Shown here one piece after another: positions 24,959 to 34,021 of a stretch of 37,128 bases of DNA. Position 1 is the first letter of the stretch. Every line of letters starts with the position of its first letter. Below the pieces are notes generated by a model, which was not told where the DNA came from, did not search any database, and saw only the letters and a list, made by a program, of their open reading frames with translations. A program made the translations under genes and the position numbers. The stretch lies in contig JAJPZY010000104.1 of NCBI GenBank assembly GCA_021204085.1, forward strand, positions 1 through 37,128. Reading direction: 5' to 3'. The stretch comes from Clostridiales bacterium. Lineage in GTDB: Bacteria; Bacillota; Clostridia; Lachnospirales; Lachnospiraceae.

Positions 24959-26062
24959 TTACTTTTTCATTTTCAAAACATAATCTATGTATGCTACGGA
25001 AACAGATTTTTGTTGTTCCAGTCGTTCATCCACCAATTCCCAATTGATTGGATGAATATTGTCTAAATCTGATACAGACTGAATCAATCTTTCCGAAAGT
25101 CCTGCCATTTCTAACAAATCACGCATTCTTGTATTAAGATTTTCTTTCCGGTTTATAACGAAGAAATCTTTATGAAACATGATAGCAAACGCTGTTGCAT
25201 GGAAGGAATTAGAGACAACTGTATTTGATTCCAAAACTGCCCCTAAAAATTCTCGTGGTCCCATACTGTTGACCACTTTTGCATCCATGCGAGTCGAAAA
25301 AAAAGATACAATACGTTCTCTTTTTTCTTCAGCGATTTTTCTTGTTATCCCCTGAACCAGCTCAGAATCATCGAAATCATACATGAAGATGCTCCCATTA
25401 ATTCCTTGCGGCAACGCAATCTTCTTCCATGCAAAAGTGGAAAGCAAAAACACCGGATCACATACTTCTTTTCCATGAAGCTCCATCTCGCCTAATGTGA
25501 TCAGGCCGCTCTTTTCCCGAACTGAAATTGCATCTAGCTCAGACAACAACGGTTTCATAAATAACTTATCCTCATTAGAAATCTGCTCCGTTGCAAAGCT
25601 GGCCGCATAGGATGCTTTCACCTTCTCTTTCGGAGCAAATGCTAGGTAAAAAGATGGATCTCTTCCATTCTTAAAAAGCGGATTCCAAATCTGATCACTT
25701 CCAGCAAAATAAGCATCTGCAATCGGAGGATTGCGCTGGAGAGCCGCGAAAGAATCATACTTCGGTGTCAATCTTAAGTACTCTTTTCGAAACTTATCAA
25801 AATTTCTTTTTCTTTCACTATGTCTTGCCTTTAAGCGCTTTGGAAGTTTAGCAATCAAATATGTTTCTCGTATAACTGGAACATCATATTTCGGATTATC
25901 AATACTTATCAGGCTATAGTGTCTGCTTAAATAATCCGGTTTATAATCAATAATTTCAGCATTATGCCCACAATCAATCAAATACTGTTGTAATGCATAC
26001 GCTTGCAGACTTGCACCGACATTATATACATCATGACATGTAATTGTATTAATCTTCATCAT
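24959..26062 (-). CDS. Polysaccharide pyruvyl transferase family protein (second copy, 367 aa)
   Basis: The sequence opens MKINTITCHDVYNVGASLQ and contains YFAGSDQIWNPLF and VVSNSFHATAFAIMFH, the usual motifs of PF04230. AGGA lies before the double ATG; the gene overlaps the end of the upstream GT4 gene by 14 bp, so translation is probably coupled. The family adds pyruvate ketals to glycans. It is the sequence type that often accompanies F420-reductase-like iron-sulphur proteins in gut Clostridia, and two such proteins lie in this operon. The exact acceptor is unknown. Confidence 0.88.
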   Translation of the reverse strand: MMKINTITCHDVYNVGASLQAYALQQYLIDCGHNAEIIDYKPDYLSRHYSLISIDNPKYDVPVIRETYLIAKLPKRLKARHSERKRNFDKFRKEYLRLTPKYDSFAALQRNPPIADAYFAGSDQIWNPLFKNGRDPSFYLAFAPKEKVKASYAASFATEQISNEDKLFMKPLLSELDAISVREKSGLITLGEMELHGKEVCDPVFLLSTFAWKKIALPQGINGSIFMYDFDDSELVQGITRKIAEEKRERIVSFFSTRMDAKVVNSMGPREFLGAVLESNTVVSNSFHATAFAIMFHKDFFVINRKENLNTRMRDLLEMAGLSERLIQSVSDLDNIHPINWELVDERLEQQKSVSVAYIDYVLKMKK

Positions 26063-27257
26063 CTATCATCCTGTACAGTTTATTCACTTCATTAGAATTT
26101 GAATAATCCCTCTCTAAACAATTCTTCTTTAGGAAAGCCATTTTTGAAGGATCTAGAAGTAATGCTGCAATTCCTGCTGCACAGCCCTTATTGTCCATTG
26201 GGACAATAATTCCATCTACACCATCTTCAAGCTGGCTAGTCGCAGTAGCATAGTTCGTAATTACAACCGGCTTTCCTATCATCTGTGCCTCACGAACAGT
26301 AACGCTCTTTCCTTCATATCGACTTGGCTGGACATACAAATCGCAAGCTTTGATATACGGATAAGGATTTTCTCTTTTACCCAAAAGAATCACGTTATCT
26401 TTCATTTCAAACTCAGAGATTTTATTCTGAATTAACTCCTCATCCGGTCCAAATCCTATTATATACCATTTAATGTTCAATCCCATTTCTATCAACTGCG
26501 CACAGATATCAGGTACATTGTCGAAATTTTTGGGGGTACAGTAACGCCCGATGGAAAGCAGTCTAAATGAATCGTCCTGTATCATCTCGTATTCAGCGTC
26601 AAATTCTTCTCTTTGCTGATAAACCAGCTTTTTCGGTAAAATGTTTTCAATCATTATCAAGCGATTTCGCAAAGGCGGAAATATCTCAACGAAACCCGCT
26701 GACACCGTTTCGGAAATTGATATAATATGATCGTATGCAGCCCACATTTTCATTTCCGAAGGTATGTCAATCTTAATATTTGTGTAATCAGTGTGAATCC
26801 ACGCTATTTTTCTTTTGGAACGCACCTTATTCGCAACTATATAATGCGGTGTCAAAAAGCTAATCGCCATATCATATTCGACATCAGGCTGAATCTCAGG
26901 CATAAAGCGATAGGTATACTTATGACTATATTCAAGTTCAACATCACTTTCGGTGTAACTATTCCTTCTGTTAAACTGTACTGCGCGAAACTTCCCAAAC
27001 AATCGAGCTGATGTTAGCAAAAAATGCCCTTCCTTTAAAGTATCCTTCATCGGGCGTGCCAAAACCGTGTACGCTGGTATGGAAGGCAACAGATTCACAT
27101 ACTGCGGAATTTGGCATAAAAGTTCCCCCTCATGTCGTAAAAGGAACAAATCTATATCATATATTTCAGGATCTATCGCATCGAGTAAACCTATAAGACT
27201 TCTTTCAGCTCCGCCTAGTTCCATCGCATGTGAAACAATCAATATATGTTTTTTCAT
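26049..27257 (-). CDS. Family 4 glycosyltransferase (402 aa)
   Basis: The GT-B fold is shown by ILIVSHAMELGGAERSLIGL at the N-terminus (glycine-rich acceptor loop) and by the C-terminal donor half with LLSIGRYCTPKNFDNVPDI, LGKRENPYPYIKACDLYVQP and the EX7E segment SRYEGKSVTVREAQMIGKP. It should transfer a nucleotide-activated sugar with retention of configuration. AGAGGT lies 7 bp upstream. The ATG overlaps the stop of the GT32 gene as ATGA, and its own 3' end overlaps the pyruvyl transferase, so the three are translationally coupled. Confidence 0.92.
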   Translation of the reverse strand: MKKHILIVSHAMELGGAERSLIGLLDAIDPEIYDIDLFLLRHEGELLCQIPQYVNLLPSIPAYTVLARPMKDTLKEGHFLLTSARLFGKFRAVQFNRRNSYTESDVELEYSHKYTYRFMPEIQPDVEYDMAISFLTPHYIVANKVRSKRKIAWIHTDYTNIKIDIPSEMKMWAAYDHIISISETVSAGFVEIFPPLRNRLIMIENILPKKLVYQQREEFDAEYEMIQDDSFRLLSIGRYCTPKNFDNVPDICAQLIEMGLNIKWYIIGFGPDEELIQNKISEFEMKDNVILLGKRENPYPYIKACDLYVQPSRYEGKSVTVREAQMIGKPVVITNYATATSQLEDGVDGIIVPMDNKGCAAGIAALLLDPSKMAFLKKNCLERDYSNSNEVNKLYRMIDDED

Positions 27258-27961
27258 TTACGAAACCTCTTAAATGCATCTACACCAAAAATTCGGTGCA
27301 ATGGTTTTGTTAGTATGCTCCGTATGATTGTGCTTCGACTCATCCAACTCTTTGAGTACCAATGGATTGATATTGTATTATTAGTTCGATTCAACCTGCC
27401 AGTTGGATCATCATATGGGTTCATGTATTCTATAGGCAAAATTTTAGCACCTGCAACAATCTGGCATGATCCATCTAACTTTAATCCAAAGGGCACCAGT
27501 GCTCTCGTGTTGAGCGCAGGACATGCTATTAATGGATATTCTCCATTAGCATCTGGCATTAATTGAGCATAAATATCCACCATAGCATCAATAGTTGGAT
27601 GATGAGGTACAGAGCCAAAACCTTGTCCTGTATTTATGTTTTCATTGTTTTCAAATCCATAAAAAGCTTCAAACTCTAAAAGTTCATTCGGTGACTTAAC
27701 TAATTCTACATCTGTATCAAAGTAAATGCCACCATATTCACTAACAACAAGCAAACGTGCAAAATCGCTCAGAAATGCCCACTTTTTATTCTTATAGCAC
27801 CAGCCCAGATATGGATACTGATCCATCTTGAAATTATCCTCATTCCATTCTATTATTTCAAAATCCGGACAATATTTATACCAGCTCTCTATACAATGTT
27901 GTACTTTTCGAGGTTTCTCATTTTGGCCAAACCAACAATAATGTATCTTTTTAGGTATCAT
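27254..27961 (-). CDS. Family 32 (DXD) capsular polysaccharide glycosyltransferase (235 aa)
   Basis: The frame is open from 27985, but the ATG at 27961 has GAGGA 5 bp upstream and gives the classical start MIPKKIHYCWFG of the Gly_transf_sug family (PF04488). The motif LSDFARLLVVSEYGGIYFDT with DTD at 82-84 is the nucleotide-sugar and metal site (Och1/GT32-like). The protein is soluble and short, as usual for this family in bacteria. Its stop overlaps the next start by four bases. Confidence 0.9.
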   Translation of the reverse strand: MIPKKIHYCWFGQNEKPRKVQHCIESWYKYCPDFEIIEWNEDNFKMDQYPYLGWCYKNKKWAFLSDFARLLVVSEYGGIYFDTDVELVKSPNELLEFEAFYGFENNENINTGQGFGSVPHHPTIDAMVDIYAQLMPDANGEYPLIACPALNTRALVPFGLKLDGSCQIVAGAKILPIEYMNPYDDPTGRLNRTNNTISIHWYSKSWMSRSTIIRSILTKPLHRIFGVDAFKRFRK

Positions 27962-27994
27962 AAACATCCTCAGCTTTTTTAACAAAATGTTTCG

Positions 27995-28897
27995 TTACTT
28001 TACCTTAGCATTAATATAAAGCGATAAAATCATTCCAAAAGGAACCGCTAATACTGTGATCATTTTACATGGAGAGTATTGCAAAATGCTTCTAAACTTC
28101 CCCGCTATGATACAGCTAGATACCAAGTGTATGGAATTCCTAAATTTAAATTTGAATGATGTATTTGGAAAGCTTAAATACAACCTCCTTGTTTCAATAA
28201 AGCTATTCGGGCTATTTTTATATTGCCGCAATATAGAATTGCTCATACCATTTGCTTGATATTCTACATATCTAAGGTTTTCATTTAAAACAAGGAAATC
28301 ATAATCCTTGCTAATCTGTAAATGCATATAGTGTGGATTGAAATTTTTCTCTCCAGGATACACCTTCATAGGGGCATACTTTTTATACAATTCCGTTCGA
28401 ACGACGTTCGTTCTATCCCCATTTTTGATTTTATATTTTCCTATCAAAAGGTCTATCAAATTTATAGTTTTTTGATTTGGCAAATAATCTCCAATCACCT
28501 CATCATTGGTATAGAAATCTAGGCCTACAATGCCAGCAACTTTGTCTGATCCACATTTCTTCCAGAATTTGAGGACTTTTTCAACCGCATCGTCAGGCAT
28601 ATAATCATCAGAATCAATGCACATACTAAGCTCCGTAGTTATGTGTGAAATCGCCTCATTATACGCTGTATGAAGCCCGCCGTTTTCCTTGTAATAATAC
28701 TGAATTTCAAATTCACGCTGGCTCGCTATCCACCCCTGCACTAATAATTGTGTATCATCCGTTGATCCATCATCTATAATCATCCAAACGAAATGTTTAT
28801 TTGTTTGCCGTTCCATACTTTCGTAACACCTCGGCAGTAAATCTGCTCTATTATAAGACGGTGTAAATATGGTTAAAGGTGTGTTGTTTTCCTTCAT
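27995..28897 (-). CDS. Family 2 glycosyltransferase (300 aa)
   Basis: The ATG at 28897 is preferred over upstream in-frame codons that would overlap the previous gene; AGGTGAGG lies just before it. The motifs are LTIFTPSYNRADLLPRCYES, WMIIDDGSTDDTQLLV, NGGLHTAYNEAI and MCIDSDDYMPDDAVE. This is the GT2 subgroup with the IFTPSYNR opening that is frequent in Clostridia and Streptococcus capsule loci. The C-terminus is hydrophobic (VLAVPFGMILSLYI) and may anchor it to the membrane. Confidence 0.88.
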   Translation of the reverse strand: MKENNTPLTIFTPSYNRADLLPRCYESMERQTNKHFVWMIIDDGSTDDTQLLVQGWIASQREFEIQYYYKENGGLHTAYNEAISHITTELSMCIDSDDYMPDDAVEKVLKFWKKCGSDKVAGIVGLDFYTNDEVIGDYLPNQKTINLIDLLIGKYKIKNGDRTNVVRTELYKKYAPMKVYPGEKNFNPHYMHLQISKDYDFLVLNENLRYVEYQANGMSNSILRQYKNSPNSFIETRRLYLSFPNTSFKFKFRNSIHLVSSCIIAGKFRSILQYSPCKMITVLAVPFGMILSLYINAKVK

Positions 28898-28920
28898 ATC
28901 CTCACCTAAATTCTCTACAA

Positions 28921-29904
28921 TTATACACAACTACAACGATTCTTGTTGTATATGCTACGCACTAACCCACAGGTTCTTTCATAACCTATCATTTTGCACA
29001 TAACATAAAGCACAAGCACTTTTTTATTGCCATTGTGATATTTCAAAACCCATTTATAAACAGAAAGCCTTTTTATATTCTTTATTTGCTTATTTTTCGC
29101 TTGAGCCTGAATCTTGATAAATGTTGAATACTGAAAAGCAATATATGCGTATATTGCTTTTCTTTTATCCTCTTGCATGGTATTGCAGAGCTTAAAGCAT
29201 CTAATAATATTATCGCAAAGATCAGTACACTTTTTATCATCTATTGAATGTGTAATTGAATTATCTCTTTGCCTATAGCAGTAAAAATTTTCACATACAA
29301 AATCGATTGATCGCGCTTGAACTAATAATTTCAGGCACCATTCTATATCTTCAGAGAAAACCTCTTGTCTAAAAAGTGTTTTATCCGATAGGATGCTATG
29401 TCTTATCAACTTGTTCCATGCGGATGCTATATACAATCCATGAGACATCATAAATTGCAACTGAGAATTATAGTCTTTTAATGATAATGGCATATCCGTC
29501 TGTCTCTGAAAATATGGTACAAATTCATTTGTTTTTTCAAAGAACTTCACATATGAAAAATTTAAAATATCAGCGTTGGTAACCTCAATTCGTTTAACCA
29601 ATCGCGAAATAGCATATTTATCACTCCAATAATCATCGCCATCCAAGAAAAGAATATAATCACCAGTTGCCTCCTTCAATCCAAAATTCCTGGCATCCGA
29701 TAATCCTCCATTCTCCTTGTGAAAGATCTTAACCCTATTATCTTTTTTAGCCCACTCATCACATATTTCGCCACAATGATCTGGGGAACCATCATCCACA
29801 AGAATGATTTCCAAATCCTTGTATGATTGTCTAACTACGCTTTCTATACATTTAGGCAAATATTTCTCTATGTTAAATATCGGAATAATTACACTTATTT
29901 TCAT
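28921..29904 (-). CDS. Family 2 glycosyltransferase (327 aa)
   Basis: The core is ISVIIPIFNIEKYLPKCIES, ILVDDGSPDHCGEICDEWA, NGGLSDARNFGLKEATGDY and LDGDDYWSD, with EVFSEDIEWCLKLLVQ as later acidic motif. A GGTGA site precedes the ATG at 29904. It follows the polymerase gene after 18 bp. The C-terminal region is strongly basic. By motif it is close to the GT2 at 23932-24945, which suggests related donors. Confidence 0.9.
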   Translation of the reverse strand: MKISVIIPIFNIEKYLPKCIESVVRQSYKDLEIILVDDGSPDHCGEICDEWAKKDNRVKIFHKENGGLSDARNFGLKEATGDYILFLDGDDYWSDKYAISRLVKRIEVTNADILNFSYVKFFEKTNEFVPYFQRQTDMPLSLKDYNSQLQFMMSHGLYIASAWNKLIRHSILSDKTLFRQEVFSEDIEWCLKLLVQARSIDFVCENFYCYRQRDNSITHSIDDKKCTDLCDNIIRCFKLCNTMQEDKRKAIYAYIAFQYSTFIKIQAQAKNKQIKNIKRLSVYKWVLKYHNGNKKVLVLYVMCKMIGYERTCGLVRSIYNKNRCSCV

Positions 29905-29922
29905 TTATTTCACCCTATTAAC

Positions 29923-31029
29923 TCACAATACTCCCCAAGAGAAGTGCATCTGATAGTAGAAGAAGACTAAATATGCACCTACCATTATAAATTTTATCAA
30001 TCTCGATGATTCACGTGTAAACATGTGATCAATTAACCATGGCAAAGAAATATATCCCATTAATGTCGTATATATTGGTAAGCGACCAATATAAATACCG
30101 GAAGAAACACCAGCTAACGCATAAAGTATCATCGTACATGCACTAGCATTGACACAGATATTGATAACAGGATCATCCGCTTCATCTACGTATTTCTTGC
30201 CAATAATTGAAAAAATTGCCGGTACGGAATAAACAAGAATTCTTAAAATACTTGTCCCATCATCCGAAGACCAAATGTCGTTTGTAACCAAATCACTGTA
30301 TTGTGTTTCTGCAAGCATATCGTCTAATATCGTTGTAAACTGATCTACAAAAAGGATAGCAATTCCAACGCACAACATAAAAAGTATTGTTTTTTTATTC
30401 CATGCCCTACCTTGAATTATAAAAATAATAGGTATCATAATTAAAGCTGATGCGTGAATTGTAGAAAGCAATAATATTATTATTATCGTCGGAATATACT
30501 TTTTTCTTACAATTAAGCCAAAACATGCGAAAATACCTGCTACTGCGATAAATTGCCGAGTACCGTTATGCATCCAAGACAAATAATCCGTTGACGCCAC
30601 AAACAGAAATATGCTTATCCAAAAATTAGATGAATATTTTCTATAAATCAGCACAAGACAAAGGATTTGGAAAATGGCAATCACCATAAAAAAGAGAACA
30701 TCTGAATTTCCAAATATTGTCTTAAACAAAGTTGTTAATACTGTAAAACCTTGGTCTTTCGAATTTTCACTCAAGTATTCTGGAAGCTCTGATAATGCAG
30801 CTGGAGCCGTTGTAAAAATCCTTCTGTATGTAGCTGTATCACCAAAATTATCCAGTCTATTTCCACTCCAAATCGCAAGTGGCGCAACAAATAGCAGTGC
30901 AGCTGGTATACTCCATCGCGCTTCTCGTTTACCTAATACTATCTCATTTCTTTTAGGAAATATAAACGCGATAATTCCTCCACCCACAAATACCCATATC
31001 AGTAACCACCAGTAGTTTGTCAACGTCAT
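29923..31029 (-). CDS. EpsG-family polysaccharide polymerase (Wzy-like, 368 aa), first gene of the operon
   Basis: The product is a polytopic membrane protein of about ten hydrophobic segments. The features GDTATYRRIF in the first periplasmic-side loop, the HNGTRQFIAVAG helix and STIHASALIMIPII are typical of the EpsG family (PF14897), which are considered Wzy-type polymerases. It should link flipped repeat units at the outer face of the membrane. The ATG at 31029 has a strong GGAGG 9 bp upstream. It is the first gene after the two candidate operon promoters, about 410 bp beyond the nearer one. Confidence 0.88.
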   Translation of the reverse strand: MTLTNYWWLLIWVFVGGGIIAFIFPKRNEIVLGKREARWSIPAALLFVAPLAIWSGNRLDNFGDTATYRRIFTTAPAALSELPEYLSENSKDQGFTVLTTLFKTIFGNSDVLFFMVIAIFQILCLVLIYRKYSSNFWISIFLFVASTDYLSWMHNGTRQFIAVAGIFACFGLIVRKKYIPTIIIILLLSTIHASALIMIPIIFIIQGRAWNKKTILFMLCVGIAILFVDQFTTILDDMLAETQYSDLVTNDIWSSDDGTSILRILVYSVPAIFSIIGKKYVDEADDPVINICVNASACTMILYALAGVSSGIYIGRLPIYTTLMGYISLPWLIDHMFTRESSRLIKFIMVGAYLVFFYYQMHFSWGVL

Positions 31030-31723
31030 TCTCTATATCCTCCAATAGCAAAAAAAGCTTACGTTCAGCCATTCAGTACGACTTAATTTTCTCATGCGTT
31101 CCCAAGCAAATAAAATATCGGGAAGGTCAGAGATTCCAATATGGACTATCTCTCAAATAACGCAAAGCATGGAACCTGATATTATCAGCTAAATATCACT
31201 AGCATCATGACGACATTATATCACACACTCTAGATGGTTCAATGCCCTGCACTACATGCCATCTAACATAAATAGTCTTTACGCTTTTCTTAACACAAAA
31301 CAAGCCAGGAATCGGATTATTTTGATCACTCCTTTGCCTGACTCTGTAGGTAAATACGAATTCAATTAATACACTACGGAAAATTCCTCTGGCTGCCAGC
31401 TCCTGAAATAACCATATGCTCATGCGTTTACATAACGCAACTAATATTCTACCACATTTCTGGAAAATGTCCACCGGAAATATCAACAATTCATGGTGTT
31501 TCCGTTCGTTTTTTCGTAATTTTTCTTTGCACTCAATGAAAACGTAACCGAGACATTCTATCAATGGCAGCATCTCAATTTGCATTGCAGAGTATGGCTT
31601 CGCCACATACAGAAAACCTTTCCCTGCATTTTCCGAAAATTTCTGTCCATGTGCCTTCTCAGATGCGGCGGTGCGACAACCCGTAAGAACTCACTTCTTG
31701 TGACGAGGTTCAAAGGAAACCTC
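31030..31723 (-). promoter_or_regulatory. Long structured leader of the polysaccharide operon
   Basis: About 700 bp lie between the distal promoter and the first operon gene. No convincing gene is seen. Small hairpins are present near the distal start: GAGGTT (31705-31710) with AACCTC (31718-31723), and TCAC (31691-31694) with GTGA (31700-31703). TGCGTT/AACGCA (31421-31437 region) lies just after the proximal promoter. A long leader before a 24-kb operon would fit processive antitermination (LoaP/NusG-like), but no NusG-like gene is in the window and no defined element was recognised. Confidence 0.45.
31446..31473 (-). promoter_or_regulatory. Candidate proximal promoter of the polysaccharide operon
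   Basis: On the - strand TGGACA (31473-31468) and TAGAAT (31451-31446) are 16 bp apart, with the extended -10 base pair TG in TGTGGTAGAAT. The 14 bases around the -10 are identical to those of the distal promoter 285 bp upstream. It points toward the EpsG-like gene. Confidence 0.55.
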
Positions 31724-31730
31724 TCTGAAT

Positions 31731-31758
31731 ATTCTACCACAAACTGCTGATTTGTCCA
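31731..31758 (-). promoter_or_regulatory. Candidate distal promoter of the polysaccharide operon
   Basis: On the - strand TGGACA (31758-31753) and TAGAAT (31736-31731) are again 16 bp apart, with the same extended -10 region. It lies directly after the relaxase-operon terminator, which makes it the natural start of the leftward polysaccharide transcript. Confidence 0.55.
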
Positions 31759-31824
31759 CTGATAAGATTCATAAAGTCACAAGATTTCATTTCCAAAATC
31801 AGGTCGCAATGTCCTCGAATACAA

Positions 31825-31869
31825 CAGAAAATGCCGAGATGCATCACATACTGTGATTGCATCCCGGCA
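31825..31869 (-). terminator. Rho-independent terminator after the relaxase gene
   Basis: A near-perfect stem pairs 31832-31848 with 31852-31869 (one mismatch and one bulged base) around a 3-base loop. On the - strand it is followed by TTTTCTGTT. It isolates the mobilisation genes from the polysaccharide operon. Confidence 0.85.
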
Positions 31870-31879
31870 CTCAGTTTTC

Positions 31880-33523
31880 TCAGTTGATTTCTTTTTTCTG
31901 TTCTCTCTCCAGCAGAGGATGCCGTGCCAGAAAACTGTCCCGGTTTTGAATGACTTTGCCCAGCTCCATCCACTGTTTTCGGACGCTCTGAAACTCGGCA
32001 TACTGTGCGTCTTTCTGTGTCTGCAGAGCTACTTTTTCTGCCTTCAGATCCGCCAGATTGGGCAGCTTTGAATCGCCAAAAATCTCCCTCAGCTCTCTGC
32101 CTGCAGTTTCATACAGCGTAAGCTCCGCCTGATGCTCCTTTTTGAATTTCTCCTTTCTGCCGCCTTTTACATATTCCCGATACACAGACTTTCCTTTATA
32201 ATATTGTCCCAGGAGCCGCAGCTTTTTGTTTCGGTCTTTGATCTCAGCTTCTGTATCCTTCATTGAAGCTCTGATACTACGGAAACGCTCTGTCAGAATA
32301 GCATATTCTTCATCCAATTCACCACCAGAAAGCAGCCCATGTTCCGACATGAAATTGAATGTTTTCGCCTGCTCCTGCAGATTATGAACCTTGATCCACT
32401 GGGCATAGGCTTCGCTGTCTCCCGCCTTCGACGAGTCAATCAGTTTTCCTATATTTTCGCCCTCCAATATCGCCGCAACATGAGACAGACCGGTGTCTTC
32501 CACAGGATGATTTGTTGCCGACTTAGTGGAACCAGAAGACAACGCTCCCTCCCCGACTGGTTCATGTTCTGCTGTCTGCTCCGCAATCCTTCTCCTTTTT
32601 TCAAAGATGGTTCGTTCTATGGCCTCTTTTCCAAAGGCATCCCCCAAATTTCTGGATGTGATGCCTCGCTCCCGGCCGGACGGGATATAGCTCCATCGCC
32701 CTCTGCTTTCCTTCACCTGTATATGATAGCTCTCCAACAGGATTTTACGGAACTCAGCAACAGACTGGCTCTCTGCAGCGGCGCTCAAAATTGCCTGACG
32801 GATTCTCTCTTTTTCTGTCTCAAATTTCGTCTGCTTTACTGGCTCGCCAGCAGATAAACGCTCTGCATTTTGCTTGTCAAGCTCTGCCTGACCCTGCTGT
32901 GCGGCACGGTATTCCCGGTCAGTGACTCTACGATCAGATTGGAACAAATCTACCTGATGCAGTCCTGCATCCTGGCACATCTTCATCACGTCCGCCCGAA
33001 GAAACTTCATCAGATCCTTGGTGCAGTTATGCTTGTACCCGGCCTTGCAATCGTACTTCCTCTGTTTATAAGGCAACGGCTCCGTGTCCAATTTCCGAAC
33101 ACTGTTCAGCACAATATGGACATGGATATTTCCGGCTCCATTCTGCCCATCTTCATGGGCGCATACAAGCATCTGATGCCCTGGAAAATGCGTCCGGGCA
33201 AATTCCAGACACATCTTCTGTGCCTGTTCCAACGTCAGCCCCAGTTCTCTGTCCTGCGGGTCAAAACTGATGATGTAATGATGTGTTTTGATTTCGCCCT
33301 TCTTCGTGTTTTTCTTAAAAACACGGTTTGTAGTTCGGCACTCAGCGGCAAATGCCCCTGGGTCGCAGTTGATGCCATCCAGGATATAATTCTTTTTCTG
33401 CACTGGGTAGCCATCTGTATCCAGAATCAGCTTTCCGGTCTTTTCATTGTGTTCAAAAATCAGGTAGCGTTCAGCCGCTGTATAATCCTGATTCTTGCTG
33501 GCAATATGCTTGATGATCGCCAT
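31880..33523 (-). CDS. MOBP-type relaxase / mobilisation nuclease (547 aa)
   Basis: The N-terminal 250 residues are a relaxase domain (PF03432-type): MAIIKHIASKNQDYTAAERY carries candidate catalytic tyrosines Y14/Y20, H81-H82 open the second motif (HHYIISFDP), and GNIHVHIVLNSVRK with H134 and H136 is the metal-binding histidine motif. It should nick oriT and lead the strand during conjugation. The C-terminal half is helical and charged, as in Clostridia element relaxases. Its ATG overlaps the mobC stop as TAATG. The gene is transcribed toward the polysaccharide operon and ends at a strong terminator. No type IV secretion gene is in view. Confidence 0.93.
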   Translation of the reverse strand: MAIIKHIASKNQDYTAAERYLIFEHNEKTGKLILDTDGYPVQKKNYILDGINCDPGAFAAECRTTNRVFKKNTKKGEIKTHHYIISFDPQDRELGLTLEQAQKMCLEFARTHFPGHQMLVCAHEDGQNGAGNIHVHIVLNSVRKLDTEPLPYKQRKYDCKAGYKHNCTKDLMKFLRADVMKMCQDAGLHQVDLFQSDRRVTDREYRAAQQGQAELDKQNAERLSAGEPVKQTKFETEKERIRQAILSAAAESQSVAEFRKILLESYHIQVKESRGRWSYIPSGRERGITSRNLGDAFGKEAIERTIFEKRRRIAEQTAEHEPVGEGALSSGSTKSATNHPVEDTGLSHVAAILEGENIGKLIDSSKAGDSEAYAQWIKVHNLQEQAKTFNFMSEHGLLSGGELDEEYAILTERFRSIRASMKDTEAEIKDRNKKLRLLGQYYKGKSVYREYVKGGRKEKFKKEHQAELTLYETAGRELREIFGDSKLPNLADLKAEKVALQTQKDAQYAEFQSVRKQWMELGKVIQNRDSFLARHPLLEREQKKEIN

Positions 33524-33888
33524 TACATTTCTCCCGCCATTTTCTCAATCTGCGCTTTCAGGGAATTGAGGTCCGCAATACAGTGGTTCAGGCTTTTCTG
33601 GAGGCTGGCCGTCATGGGATTTCCCTCGTTCAGATGCTTTGCTATCTGGTTGATATTGCTCCCGATTTTTCCGTACTCCGCTGCGATTTGGTCCAGCACA
33701 TCACTGTCATAGACTGGGCGCAGCACAACATGAACCTTCGCTGTTGTGATGGCCTGGCGGATAAAATCCGACTGGCTTGTCTCCGTCTGCTCCAGTTTGG
33801 ATTGGAACGCTTTCCACTCCTCATCGTTCATGCGGACCGTGATCACATGGTTCCGGTTTTCCGGATTATATTTTTTCTTTCGCTTCAT
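33523..33888 (-). CDS. mobC: MobC relaxosome accessory protein (121 aa)
   Basis: The frame is open further upstream, but the ATG at 33888 follows AAGGA and gives the expected start. HVITVRMNDEEWKAFQSKLE is a ribbon-helix-helix DNA-binding motif, and GSNINQIAKHLNEG with the following coiled segment is the MobC signature (PF05713). MobC binds oriT and helps the relaxase open the DNA. It is translationally coupled to the relaxase by a one-base overlap. Confidence 0.92.
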   Translation of the reverse strand: MKRKKKYNPENRNHVITVRMNDEEWKAFQSKLEQTETSQSDFIRQAITTAKVHVVLRPVYDSDVLDQIAAEYGKIGSNINQIAKHLNEGNPMTASLQKSLNHCIADLNSLKAQIEKMAGEM

Positions 33889-33918
33889 TATTATATAGTC
33901 CTTTCTGTCGATAGTCTT

Positions 33919-33961
33919 GCAGGGCAAAGACAGCGACATTTTCAGTGCCAGCACTGAAAAT
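33919..33961 (-). other. Candidate origin of transfer (oriT) upstream of mobC
   Basis: A perfect 11-bp inverted repeat (33938-33948 with 33951-33961, centre CA; core TTTTCAGTGC) lies 50 bp before mobC. On the - strand it is followed after 12 bases by GCCCTGC (33925-33919), which resembles the IncP nick core CCTG/C used by MOBP relaxases. The position next to mobC supports oriT. It could also be an operator for mobC autoregulation. Confidence 0.5.
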
Positions 33962-34021
33962 CACTCTGCCATTCTGAACGGAGATAAGGCGCAAGCCCTT
34001 CATCCTCCGGCACAGAACGGC

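Noticed and set aside
31205..31606. Open frame of 133 codons on the - strand in the polysaccharide operon leader
   Set aside because: It starts with GTG without a ribosome binding site, has no recognisable motif, and contains the proximal promoter. I treat the region as leader.
32339..33712. Two long + strand frames (172 and 280 codons) opposite relaxase and mobC
   Set aside because: They are mirror frames of the GC-richer relaxase and mobC genes, whose family motifs are certain.
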